Of a stretch of 64,000 nt of DNA, positions 47,044-59,700 are shown piece by piece. Origin of the DNA: Eutrigla gurnardus (taxonomy: Eukaryota > Chordata > Actinopteri > Perciformes > Triglidae). A program made the position numbers and the translations under genes. The notes below the pieces were generated by a model, which worked only from the letters and a program-made list of their open reading frames with translations, was not told where the DNA came from and searched no databases. The DNA is taken from assembly GCA_963514095.1 (NCBI GenBank), contig OY741273.1:23243046-23307045 (forward strand), written 5' to 3'. Positions within the stretch are counted from its first letter, which is position 1; each line of letters starts with the position of its first letter.

Positions 47044-49017
47044 TACACTCCAGCACACACACACCAGCACATACACACCAACACATACACACCAGCACAT
47101 ACACTCCAACACATACACACCAGCACATACACTCCAGCACATACACACACACACCAGCACATACACACCAACACATACACTCCAGCACATACACACCAGC
47201 ACATACACACCAGCACATACACACCAGCACATACACTCCAACACATACACACCAGCACATACACTCCAGCACATACACACACACACCAGCACATACACAC
47301 CAACACATACACTCCAGCACATACACACCAGCACATACACACCAGCACATACACTCCAGCACATACACACACACCAGCACATACACTCCAGCACATACAC
47401 TCCAGTACATACACACCAGCACGTACACACCAGCACATACACTCCAGCACATACACTCCAGTACATACACACCAGCACATACACTCCAGCACATACACTC
47501 CAACACATACACACCAACACATACACTCCAGCTTATACACACCAACACATACACACCAGCACATACACACCAACACATACACACCAGCACATACACTCCA
47601 ACACACACCAACACATACACTCCAGCTTATACACACCAACACATACACACCAGCACATACACACCAACACATACACTCCAGCTTATACACACCAACACAT
47701 ACACACCAGCACATACACACCAACACATACACACCAACACATACACACCAACACATACACACCAGCACATACACACCAACACATACACACCAACACATAC
47801 ACACCAACACATACACTCCAGCTTATACACACCAACACATACACACCAGCACATACACACCAACACATACACACCAACACATACACACCAACACATACAC
47901 ACCAGCACATACACTCCAACACATACACACCAGCACATACACACCAACACATACACACCAACACATACACACCAACACATACACACCAACACATACACAC
48001 CAACACATACACACCAGCACATACACTCCAACACATACACACCAGCACATACACACCAACACATACACACCAACACATACACACCAACACATACACACCA
48101 ACACATACACACCAGCACATACACTCCAACACATACACACCAGCACATACACTCCAACACATACACACCAGCACATACACACCAACACATACACACCAAC
48201 ACATACACACCAACACATACACACCAACACATACACACCAGCACATACACTCCAACACACACCAGCACGTACACACCAGCACGTACACTCCAACACATAC
48301 ACACCAGCACATACACACCAACACATACACACCAGCACATACACTCCAACACACACCAGCACGTACACACCAGCACGTACACTCCAACACATACACACCA
48401 GCACATACACACCAACACATACACACCAGCACGTACACACCAGCACATACACTCCAGCACATACACACCAGCACATACACACCAGCACATACACACCAAC
48501 ACGTACACACCAGCACATACACACCAGCACATACACTCCAGCACATACACACCAACACATACACACCAGCACATACACTCCAACACACACCAGCACGTAC
48601 ACACCAGCACGTACACTCCAACACATACACACCAGCACATACACTCCAACACATACACACCAACACATACACACCAGCACATACACACCAACACATACAC
48701 TCCAGCACATACACACCAGCACATACACACCAACACATACACTCCAGCACATACACACCAACACATACACACCAACACATACACACCAGCACATGCACAC
48801 CAACACATACACTCCAGCACATACACTCCAGCACATACACACCAACACATACACTCCAACACATACACTCCAGCACATACACACCAGCACATACACTCCA
48901 ACACATACACACCAGCACATACACACCAACACATACACTCCAACACATACACACCAACACATACACCAGCACATACACACCAGCACATACACTCCAGCAC
49001 ATACACTCCAACACACT
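47044..49017. repeat. 14-bp minisatellite array, about 141 copies
   Basis: The consensus TACACACCARCACA has variants TACACTCCA (T for A), GTACAC (G for A) and GCTTATAC. Because 14 is not a multiple of 3, every frame cycles through the same codons. No stop arises on the + strand in any frame, and long open frames also appear on the minus strand, the largest being 729 codons. Higher-order blocks are visible: a motif with two consecutive ACGTACAC variants recurs near 48249, 48339 and 48576; a GCTTATAC variant recurs near 47530, 47622, 47680 and 47820; two near-identical blocks lie near 47137 and 47268. Not a gene. Confidence 0.97.
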
Positions 49018-49019
49018 TA

Positions 49020-50895
49020 CACTCTCTGTGTTGTACTTCCTGTTCCCGCATGTGAGTGTTAATGATCCACAGATAAAGCTGGGTTATCAGGGATCTAACC
49101 TCCCATGGGAGGTGTGTTTACCCGGGTCATTACACAGAGATACCTCGCATGCTTTGCAGCTGACTCTCAGGTGTTTAGCAATTTTATTGCTACTGCATTG
49201 TTGCTTTGGGCGTGTTTGAAGTGTGAAATGTTCCAACTGCAGGTCTAATCACTTCCCATTAAATCCAAATCAAGATATGCTTGTGACAACTTTGTGGTAC
49301 ATAAATGAAATCAGCCAGTAAATTAGAAAACCATTCATTATATGAAACTAAGCAAATGATTTCCACCTTTTGTAATCGACGTTCAACACTACATCTATTC
49401 CTTCTTCGTGTGCAGTCGGCTACTTTTCTTTGACGGACACAGACAAATGCATTCCCAAATATTGACGAGCCCCGCGACACAGATGCATCCTCCAGGATGC
49501 ACACACACACACTCTCTCCATTACCCATTAGCAGAAAGAGATGATCAGCAGTGGAGAGCATTCTCCTCTCAAGAAAATAGCTGACGAAACGCTCTCTAAA
49601 AGCGCTGCACCATCACCTACGCACATCTAGAGTTCAAAAAGACAGTCGGACAAAATTAAATTTAGTATTTTTCCACATCCGGAGCGTACTTTGTGTTGCT
49701 AATTTAGTTTCTGGCCTCTCTACCATAAATTCACCTCCTCCAGAGATACGATGCGTCGACGCCCCCTCTTCCCATTACTCCTTTTCGCTTCTCCTACAGC
49801 CTTGTTGTTTAGATTCTATTATCCTGTCCTGCTTGACTGCTTCACCCTATTAATCCTAGCAGTTCAGTGTGTGTGTGTGTGTGTGTTTATAGATGTCTGT
49901 GTAGACTAAAAGTGTGAGAGCATGGGGACTACCGATTGGCTGCGAATGATTAATGGTCTGGGTTGAGCAAGGTGAAAAATTGTAACACACACACAGACAT
50001 GCACACATAATACACAGTATACACACACACACTCATCTTGTGCAGGTGTTCTGTCTTGTTTGTCCGTCCGGTCTGTCTGGACTGTTTCAGAGAAGTGAAA
50101 TGGGGATGTAGTAGAAATGAAGTGGAAGTGATGCTACGGGTCATTAAAGGGGAATAATACTGTAATAGTGAAACTACTGTTGCAGGTCAGAACAGCTTCT
50201 GAACACAGTTTTGACAACAAAGAAATGACTGCATCAAACAACAGTTACCTTCAGCCCCTGGGTGTTTTGGCTCTCCACTGCTCGTACAGGTTTAGGAGCC
50301 AATGTTTGATTCCTCTCTTTATTTTTTATTTCCCTCTGGGCTCGTGTTTGTGTGTGTCTGTAAGCTGATCCACGTGTCCTGGATTCCCTGCTAAACTTAG
50401 CTGAGTGACTGTGCTCATGATTGAGTGGCCATCCAAGTGGGTCTTATCCGTGGTCTAGCACTCTTCTTCTGGCTCCGGCGGGCCCGACTACCTGTTGTTT
50501 CAGCCTGCTGATCTCACACAACAGCTCACCAATCAAGTGAATATTGATCCAGCCGGGGGACAGCGATGGGTGGCTGCACCGTGAGGGGCTCCAAGGTTTT
50601 ATGAGCAGACAATGGGCTTAAAGTCATGTCCTCGCTAAAGTAGATACGATTTTAATAAAAAAAATGTATTCTGGCCCTCCATCCACATCTAGTCTGTGTT
50701 TTTTCCCTCAAAAGCACTTTTCAAAATGGATTCATCTGAAAATTCTTTATTGGGACACGTGATTAAAATGGAGTAAATGTTAATGTTCCATGCAAGTTAA
50801 ACACTTTTTCTTACTACGACAAGTCATCTATAGGTCAATGCTAAACCCAGGAAATGCAGTTTGACAGTCACAATAACAGTTGAAGATATGTTATA
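49020..50895. other. Intergenic region
   Basis: No coding exon, RNA gene or recognisable mobile element is seen. Short CA/TG runs occur near 49500, 49866 and 50020. Confidence 0.7.
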
Positions 50896-50899
50896 GCAT

Positions 50900-51071
50900 G
50901 GTTGTCTGTCTCTATATGTTGTTCCTGTGATACTGGCGTCCTGTCCAGGGTGGACCCTGCCTTCGCCCAATGATAGCTGGGATCGGCTCCAGCACCCCCC
51001 CCCCCCCCCCCCCCCCCCCCCGCGACCCTGAATACAGGATAAGTGGTAGACAATGGATGGATGGATGGATG
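50900..51071 (+). mobile_element. 3' tail of a fish LINE (L2/CR1-like), with C27 run and GGAT repeats
   Basis: The sequence contains CTGTCCAGGGTGGACCCTGC, CGCCCAATGATAGCTGGGAT, CGGCTCCAGCACC, CGCGACCCTGAATACAGGAT, AAGTGG, and a terminal (GGAT)n at about 51053-51071. This order is a very familiar teleost retroelement 3' end ending in GGAT/ATGG repeats. A stretch that is normally a short C run is 27 C here (50995-51021). No reverse transcriptase remains, so it is a 5'-truncated or SINE-type copy. Confidence 0.8.
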
Positions 51072-51332
51072 TATTTGTAATATTGATTAGGCCAGTGTCA
51101 AGTTTAACAGAGGTGCTGGAGCGCTAGACTAGCAAGCTAGAGGCCAAAAAAAAAAAAACCCATCCCAACTCTCAAGCAGTTCCTGTAATGGCAAAAGGCA
51201 GTCGGATATATGATGAGAAGTCAGACACTTTATTTGTGGCTACTTGAGGTAAAAAACCCCAGTGGACCTCAGAGACTTTCCAATTCCAATTCCTATTTAG
51301 CTCAGATTGTGTGAGTGGGTTAGAGGATGAGT

Positions 51333-51333
<1 letters not shown>

Positions 51334-51365
<32 letters not shown>
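51334..51365. repeat. (CA)n microsatellite
   Basis: 32 nt of uninterrupted CA. Confidence 0.97.
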
Positions 51366-51366
<1 letters not shown>

Positions 51367-51369
51367 ACC

Positions 51370-53775
51370 TCCTAGTTTAATGGATGAATTGCTCCTATTG
51401 TGTTAGCAGTAATTACACTGCTGCTGGGATTCTGCCGTTTCTCTTGGGCCATGACACTGAACCGTGGACATCACGCTCCCAACAATGGCATCTGGGTATG
51501 ACAAGAATATTCACATCTGCCCGAGGACCAGACAGAACTGCTGCAGCCTCCCGAGGCAACCTTCAGCCTCCAAACCATGAAAACAACACAGCATTTCTCA
51601 TTATTCTGAACTGTTCCCTCAATCGGTTTCAGTGAGGAAGTGGGAATGTCTGGCTCTTCTCTGTGATGATGATGGTTCCTGTGTCTCTCAACCCTCAACT
51701 TTAACCCCCAGCAGTCAACTGTACTGCACTGGACAGAAGTGTATGTATTATTAATGATGGCCAAATTCCACACATGAAAGGCTGGCATTGTGGGCTGGAT
51801 GAAAGACCCTGCAGTGTCTTCTACTCTCGATCTGTCACCCATTCTTCTTATTCCTCTTATTTTTGTATTTCTGTTTTCTACTTTCTGTTTTCTTTTACCT
51901 TATTTTAGGGCGGTGGTTATACTTGTGTATGCAGTTTGGTTGAAAAGGTGTACGCGTCAATGTCTATCCGTTTCTCTCCAGTCTGTTCCGGCTTTCTCGA
52001 TGAATAGAATGGCTTTTGGTGCGAGACAACAGCCTTTTGTCTTCATTCCTTCTGCAGTTTGAACAATAATGAATTCTCATCCAGCCAGATGTAGACAGAT
52101 GATCTCCTCCTTGCTGCGTTTGCAATTGTGAAGCTCTGTTGTGTATGCAATTAAAGATTTTAATTTATTAATTATGCATAATGACACATGCTGAACTTTC
52201 GGTGTGGAGTGAGTCTGGAGCTCATCTGAGCTATAAATATCTGAACTCATGCAGGAAATGCCATGTTGGGCACTCACAAGCTGTAAGTTGGATGTAAGTC
52301 TGCTGCCCTCTAGTGGACAAAGCGCATCACTGCAGTAAACAGAGGCACAACTCCCTCAGTCCAGTGTTCCCAATCCTTTTTGCTAGGAAAAGTAAAACAA
52401 AACAAAACAAACAAACAAAAAAACCTGTATCCTGTCTGACAGCATGTTCATAGAGATAGTATGAAAATATTCTAATGATTTGAGAGCACATATTTTAAAT
52501 GACAGGTAGAGCAGGCTCTTTACTTTGTGCATTACAATGTTATTATAATGATCATTTTCAGTAAATACTTATTAGTCAGACAGAACCTACACCAGTGTGT
52601 TGCACTGAAAGACTCATCAAAACCTAAAAAGCCATTAAAATAAAGATTACCTCCCGAGACTTGAATTACAGAGGCAAATAATCTCTTCAATCGGTATTTA
52701 ATCAAAACAATATGTCTTAAAATCTTGTGTGTAGAAAAGAGCTGCAACATGTGCTTTCATCAGCACTTTGGTGGGAGGTTTTTAAACAAACACAGCCAAG
52801 TCGACTGTCGACAAACAACCGAGCCATTTTTTGTGGTGCGTTTTACAACCAGCATGTAAACACTCTCATGCTGACCGCTCTCCCTGCAGTCGTTCTCTCA
52901 GCTCTTTGACTCGTGAGCCTTCTGTTGTGTTTCCCACATGAATGAAAGTGTAAAACTGGGAAGCTGAAGACATAGTGAGCTTTGAATAGCACATAAAAGC
53001 CACCCATGTGTGAGCGTTGCATGACAGCTTTCTGCCCGGCGACAATGAAGAACCTTCACCCTTCATTTGCTCATCGAGGAGGAAGAGCTGCTTGTTGCAT
53101 CAACCTTCTCCAGGAATGTAGCGAGACTGGCTTCTTCCCGAAGTTTGAATCACACAAATTCACATGCTTTGCATAAGAAGCAGTGAGAGCGCAGTCCAAC
53201 TCACACAGAGCACTGCAGAACACAATGTGGTTTTTGGTTGGCAGTCTGTGCTGAGCTCATTTTCTTTTGGCCTCTTCATGAAGGCAGGAGATGCAACAGT
53301 GGAGCTGACGTTTAACTACCCGAGCCTTGGAGACATATGAGACATTTACAGTTAGACAGAAGAAAGGAAAGCATTGGGAAAAAACACTACTTCTTACAGC
53401 TGCCACTTAAAATGTAGTTATTTTTCTGAAACTGATTTAATTGGTTGTAAATTCAACTTTCTGGTCATTTTGAAGCTACAGTCAATATTCAAATGACTAT
53501 GCAGGTGAATTAATTTATTTCATGAATCTTGATTTTGTTGTAGTGTATATAACTTTTGTATTCTGGATACAGAAAAACACATATTTACCCAGGCCATTCT
53601 CTGCCTCCAGGTCAACAACTGCAGCTTCTCATCAAAAAGACTTTTAGAATCTTCTGTTTTCAAATATTTAAAATTCTATGAAATAATCTATATGCATATC
53701 CTTACAGATTAATACAAGTAAATGCACGTATGTATTTTTATTGAATGTATTTGGATGAAAAGGTTCTTATAGAGT
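51370..53775. other. Intergenic region
   Basis: No coding exon recognised. Contains the minus-strand CTCF-like motif at 52303-52316. Confidence 0.7.
52303..52316 (-). promoter_or_regulatory. CTCF-like core motif, minus strand
   Basis: The reverse complement reads CCACTAGAGGGCAG, fitting CCASYAGRKGGCRS at every position. It faces the + strand motif at 22151 across p2ry1. Confidence 0.5.
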
Positions 53776-53779
53776 AGGA

Positions 53780-54230
53780 TTTGTTCTGGTGACGTTTCCT
53801 CGTCACCGCGGCTTCTGCTTGTTGATTGGCAAGTGTGTGTGTGTGCGTGTGTGTGCGCGCGCGTCAGCTGAGAAGGGGCGTGAGTAATTGACAGCAGAAA
53901 AAAGAAGGAGGGGAGAAGGAGGTGCGGTAGTGTTGGTGGATCTCCGACGACGTGGAGAAGACGTCTGTGTTTACTCGTGTCTTAAATTGTTGGCTAAATA
54001 ATCTCCAAGATGGAGTAACAGAGCACTTCTACCCGAAGTAGCTGCTGCTAGCTGAGGCTGCTCGACCCAGTAGCTTCGTCGGCACTGCTTCCGACCCGGG
54101 GACGAGTGACAAGATACGGCTCTTATTTAGCCGGGGATGCTTAGAGTTCCTCTGGCAACGCTGGGTGTCCAAACACCGTCAATATGCACTGCAATCAAGA
54201 CAGTCACTACTTAGAAAACACACGACAGAC
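53780..54230 (+). promoter_or_regulatory. Isolated CpG-rich, promoter-like block
   Basis: In otherwise AT-rich DNA this block has an inverted CCAAT (GATTGGC, about 53824), a TG/CG alternating run, GGGGCGTG, and many CpGs (CTCCGACGACGTGG, GACCCGGGGACGAG). It looks like a promoter or 5' noncoding exon. Strand and product are unknown. No downstream exon is recognised, and the DNA continues directly into an inverted-repeat element at 54234. It could also be part of a larger repeat. Confidence 0.35.
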
Positions 54231-54233
54231 CCT

Positions 54234-55164
54234 ACATTGTTTTGCGGTGCGTGTATATACTAGGTATTACGGTTTGGCCGTATAAGAAATGACTTCAAAA
54301 TATAAGTAACGTCCGCTTAACGAGATCTGGCATTTTAAATTATTCCAACGTGTCAGTCGATAAGTCTTGTCAATAAATACAGAAACAAATACAACAAAAA
54401 AGGAAATAATATAATAATACACAATAGTACGTGAAATGAATAACTTAAAAGAGAGCCCTGAGCTATCTTCCCTGTAAACTCTGATTAGAATGAATAGGAA
54501 ACATGTATTACATTTTCAAGGCCTTCAATTTGACTAAATACTAAAAAAAAACTAAATCAGAGTGTCCTGATACTTTGAGTGACTTTTTAAGGTGATCTGC
54601 TATTAGGAAGTGAAATTACTTTGTGAAAATAGGCCATTCATTTTTTCATTCTAATCGAGGTTTACAGGGAAAGCATCACATATATGAGATCATAAAGTGC
54701 TTTAAATTTGAAAAGGTACATCAAGATGTCCTCATAGTATCCGAGTGAAATGCTAAATTGAACTGCTAAAACAATCCCAAATCACTTAGTTGATCCTTGA
54801 AGTTTCTAAATTAAAGGTGTCATTTTGAAATTAGATTGGCTTTTGGAAGTGTATCCTTAATTAATAAGTTTCAGTCAATATTCCCACAATTGGAATTCCA
54901 TCTTTTTAAATTTGCAGATCGTAATTACGGGTATTATTGTTTTTGAGTTAATTTAGTTTAATTAATCTGTATTTTTTGTTTGTTTGTTTACTTACTCATT
55001 ATTTAATGTATTCATTAATAGACAGATTATTGACTTAGCTGTTGAATGATTGATTGATTTTGAAATGGCGTATCACGATTACTGGAACATTGCTTTTATT
55101 TTGAAGTCAATTCTTGCAGCTCTCACCGTAATACCTAGTATATACACGTACCGCAAAATAATGT
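54234..55164. mobile_element. MITE-like element with about 68-bp terminal inverted repeats
   Basis: The left arm 54234-54301 and the reverse complement of 55098-55164 match at 38 of the first 40 positions (both contain TATATACTAGGTATTACGGT) and share GACTTCAAAAT at the inner end. A nested inverted repeat pairs 54466-54494 with 54645-54673 (24 of 29). Similarity may continue outward (CACTGC, TCAAG, CAG on both sides) with a 25-nt gap. No transposase is present. Non-autonomous DNA element; superfamily unknown. Confidence 0.8.
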
Positions 55165-55454
55165 GGGGGCTGGCTTGACCGCAGTGAATCTGCGACCATC
55201 ATGCTCATGGACATCTGCCCATGGACTGGTAAAGTTCTCTGGACCATCACTCGATAAAAGGTACCATTTTGTTTGTATTTTGTTTCTAATCTGTTTGTCC
55301 CTGCAATCACAAGCAGTGCACCAGGCCTAGGCTGCAGAGCAACGACTTACATTATTTCATATTTTGCCAGCTTACTGGAGTGATATTGGTGTGTGCACTA
55401 TGTCTGTTCATTACATTAGCATGCATAATACTCCACCCCTGATACACAATTCAC

Positions 55455-55858
55455 ACTGCTGCTACTACTAGCTAATACTTCTCCTACTACTACTGCTGCT
55501 TCTACTCTTGATACTACTGCTACTACTATTGCTGCTGCTAATACTACTCCTACTACTACTACTGCTGCTTCTACTCTTGATACTACTGCTGCTACGACTA
55601 TTGCTGCTGCTAATACTACTCCTACTACTACTACTACTACTGCTGCTTCTACTCTTGATACTACTGCTGCTGCTAATACTACTCCTACTACTACTGCTGC
55701 TTCTACTCTTGATACTACTGCTGCTACTACTATTGCTGCTGCTAATACTACTCCTACTACTACTACTACTGCTGCTTCTACTCTTGATGCTGCTCCTACT
55801 ACTACTGTTGCTGCTGCTGCAAGTACTCTTGCTAATAATACTGCTGCTACTACTACTT
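55455..55858. repeat. Trinucleotide (CTA/CTG)n array with higher-order units
   Basis: Interspersed CTA, CTG, CTT and CTC triplets are organised in units beginning TCTACTCTTGATAC at 55501, 55570, 55648 and 55702, and a variant at 55777. Unit lengths are 69, 78, 54 and 75, all multiples of 3. This keeps poly-Leu open on + and Ser/Arg-rich open on minus. Regarded as a non-coding satellite. Confidence 0.95.
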
Positions 55859-56571
55859 TGACAGTATAAAGGTTTAACTTCCAGCTTTTCTGGCAACATA
55901 AATATACACAAATGTATTTCAGCTTCCAAATCTGCCAGTGTTACATTTTAACTGCAAGGGTTTTCCACACTGCATTTCAATGTGTTCGTGGTTTTAACAT
56001 TTTTCAGGCATGGCATTTGACATTTCTGAATCGGCCATACCAATCAGCCATACTTAAACATATTAAATTATTCACAGTGTAAACAGTTCACAAGACTCGT
56101 TTCAGATTTTATAATGAGTGTGTATTGGACAGAGTGTTCAGAGCCAGAATGGACGACCTCACCATCAGAGTGGAGAGGAGGTGTAAAAATATTCTTTAAA
56201 AATATTTTCAATTGCTCCTTTTGCCATAAATGAAACTCTTCATACGTAACCCTTTGGTCAAAATGTGGCAAGTCTTGCACTGGTCGCAGACATATAACTG
56301 TGTAACCCATAGCAACCTGAAAGTGAGCTGCTTCCCTATTACACTATGTTAAATCAGAGCAAATGCATTTCCAGAAGGCTAAACAGATCATTATGGTTAA
56401 AATGATTTTGTTGAACTAGTATCCATGATAAACAATGAAATATTTCAGTTTATTTAAAAATAAAAATAAATCATCATTGGTGGGGCCTGTGAAGACAACA
56501 TGCTGAGGAGCTCAGTAACACAGACGGGACAAACCGTGATCAACTTTTATTAGAGGAATGGTTCTGAAGTC

Positions 56572-56585
56572 CCACAAGGTGGCAG
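56572..56585 (+). promoter_or_regulatory. CTCF-like core motif (one mismatch)
   Basis: CCACAAGGTGGCAG on the + strand differs from the core only at the Y position. A weaker one-mismatch site CCACTTGGTGGCAG lies at 2094-2107. Confidence 0.3.
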
Positions 56586-56734
56586 TATTAGCCAGGTAAA
56601 TGAGGGAAACCAGACAGGCATGCACAGGACGACTCAGCAAGCTGGGGTCCCTTTTCCACTGTTGTTAGTGTTAGTTATTCCACTGAGGACTGCAAAGGAA
56701 TGAACTTGGTATGCATGAATGAGCAGCTGTTCAA

Positions 56735-56763
56735 TACATACATACATACATACATACATATAC
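56735..56763. repeat. (CATA)n microsatellite
   Basis: Seven tandem CATA units, the last one imperfect. Confidence 0.95.
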
Positions 56764-59700
56764 ATTTCTACTGACAGTAGAAATACTGGCATACAGCTCA
56801 TAAGGAACATTTCTAGTTACAGTCCTTCTAATCTCTTGCAGGAATAGAAATGGAAAGAGGAATCAATATACATAACCCTTCATAGCCTTTATTTGAGTTA
56901 TGTGACATGATTACCACTTTAACACCCTAATGATCTATAGCTGCCACACTTTGAACATAATTGTGGCTTTATAGCTGTTAAGTCTAATCACAAGATGGAT
57001 TTGGAAAGCATTTTATTTATTCTGTGCTCAGATGCTGTTGAAATGATGAATGGGATGAATAAATCAAAACAAACACGCACACACACACTTAATTATAGTA
57101 ATTAATTCAAGGTTGGGAAGCTTCAAACAGTACATCTAGACCAAGTACTCAAAATCTTTTCTTCTCTTTTGAAACCTGTTTGAAAGGCCTCTGAGTCTCG
57201 GTGGCCAGAAATCATTGGAGGGGACTTATCTCTGTCTTCAATAACAAAAGTCTGAGGACGATATTCTGAGAAGCCTGTACATGGGAGGACCATGACTTGT
57301 AAAGCAGCAGCGAAAAGTGCATTGCATGTTGTTGTAGAAGTCAGGGTGTATGACTCACCAGTCATCCAGTAACTGCTCCTGCATACTTAACTAACATGCA
57401 CATTGTTATTTTTTTTTAGATGAATTGATGTTCATTGAAAAACAGACACGATGTGTAAGAAGTAACGTAGCGAAAGGACAGGCAACAGTCTTTTATTCAA
57501 GACGACAGTATTTAATTAAGTCTTTACATTTCTACATCTCCACAAGTCTTTCCTCACTTCATGAACTTTTGGCCTTCCACATGTGCAAAATTATACTCTG
57601 GCTAATGCAGTCCACATTTCCATGAGGAGAATAAGATGCAGAAATGTATGAATCAAACAGTTGCAGAAGTTTAAAAAAAGAAAAAAAAGAAAAAGCAGAC
57701 GTCTGCCACAATGGCGGTGGATTCATATTTCTGTGGCCTGAGCTTCATTACTGTTCCCTGGCTGAGACTCCACTAGCCTCTGCAGCACACATCACAAAGG
57801 CTGCTCATTATCCACTGAGTCCTCTTGGTGCAGCAGAGTCCCGCTCGGTGCTGCAGAAACCTTGCTCTGAACTGCCAGGATAATCCCCACCCACAGACAC
57901 CCCTGCAGTCTGTGAAGACCCACGATGGGGATGTGCAGCGAGGCACTTGTCTGTCTTCTGATGGGGAATCTTGGCGACCACAGACTCCCGTTCAATATGC
58001 TCATCAATAACTCATTGAGGGATCATGCCAGTCTTCCTGTGTAATGTATTTCCCTAATTGTAACATGGCCTCCAAATAAAAACTGCTCTGTCTCTGGCTT
58101 TGCAGCTAAATTGTTTGGAGAATAGGCCAACTCCTTGACCTCTAAACTGGAAGGATTGGCTCACTGGAGGCATTATACAGATAGGGATGAGATAGCTTAG
58201 TAATATTGATTTGGCACTGTCCAGAGATATCAGGCTTTTTATAATCAATAACTCTTGAGGAATCGTTCCTATAGATTTTCACCTGCTTAGGAGATTTTAA
58301 AATCCAATCTAATGGAAGGAAGGGCTATCAATGTGTGAACATAATATTGTCTCAGCTGCAGCCTCGGTCTGAGCCGAAAGGAATCTCTCAAAAACTCTCA
58401 AGAACTGCATCAAAAGCGATCCACCTCGTGCATTTCACAAATTTGATCTCCCTTTGCGGGGGTCCTAGTCGGCTCTTAAATATTTCTCTATGATAAGTGC
58501 GTCTGTGGATGTGGCTTTATGTTTGGAATAAATGTATCAACTTCGCTCATATACAGCAAGGCTATCCAAAGACGCACCATAAACCATTTATGTTTTTAAC
58601 TATTTGTAATCAAGACTTTCTGTATGTGAAAGAGTGTGAAGAAAGTAAATGCCTTTGTTATAAATCTTGGGAGCACCACCTAAATGAATAATTCCAATAT
58701 TTTATTTCCATGGCTGTGGAAAGTTCAATAGATATTTCTGAACATGAGCTGTTTTCTCTCAAAGCCAGAAACCAGAGAAGCCAGTGTCAAAACTGAGATG
58801 CGATCAATTATAACGTCTGGAGCTGCTTCATAGACAATGATGGTGAGACTGAATGTTTGTTTTCCCTTTTTATACCCAGATGAGCATTTATTCTACTGTG
58901 GTGTTCTCAGTTCGGAAACAGAAAATGTACGCATACACCCAAAACATCTCCCTCTAAAAAAAGAAGTACGTAACCTCATCATCTTTTTCCATCAGACTCA
59001 CTCAACCCTTGAGAGAAGCACTGAGGGAAAACAAATAAAGCTATCTCTTGTGTGAAATCAACCAAACTTTTCTAACTTGGCAGAAAGTAATTTGTGTGTA
59101 GTTTTGCATCGTTCAGACTGAAAGGCTGACTGACAAAACTACTTTTTAAGATATGATGTTTGAATTCCACTTCAATTGGAAATGAAGTGATTCTTTCTTA
59201 AAATAAGAATGGATCAGGGCTGTATATTTAAATGCAAAAGACAAACTCTTATTTTTCTGTTTGCATTTCAACTGTCGTGTGTCCCTTCGTCAGACAATCC
59301 CATCTATTTGTTGAAATGTTCCAGACATCTCAGAACGATGAACACACAGTTTCACTATTGATGTCCCTCCTCGTACCAAAACCTTGAGGACTGTTGCCCA
59401 AATGTGCCACTGTGAGGCGGTAGAGCTCTTTCTTGGACTGCATAATGCGCTTTGTTTTCCAAGTCATGCCATTTATGTTTAGTGGGCATACAATCAATAC
59501 GGACACCACACATGCCTAAAACCATTTGCACTGTGGCACAGTATTCTCGCCTGTTGTCGGGAGGCTATTACCAGACGCTTCACGTAGTAAAAGACAAACA
59601 AATCCAATGTTTAGAGTTTGTCTCTGAAGACTGTTTTGTTGTTTGAACCATCAGCCAAGAGAATCTCACACAATATTTCACACTGATTCCCCCATTATCC

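Noticed and set aside
46962..49219. Very long open frames (up to 729 codons) on both strands
   Set aside because: They are produced by the 14-bp repeat, which contains no stop in several frames. The amino acid pattern is purely periodic and has no gene-like start or domain.
55468..55929. Ser/Arg-rich minus-strand and poly-Leu plus-strand frames
   Set aside because: Trinucleotide satellite. The resemblance to SR proteins or signal sequences is compositional only.
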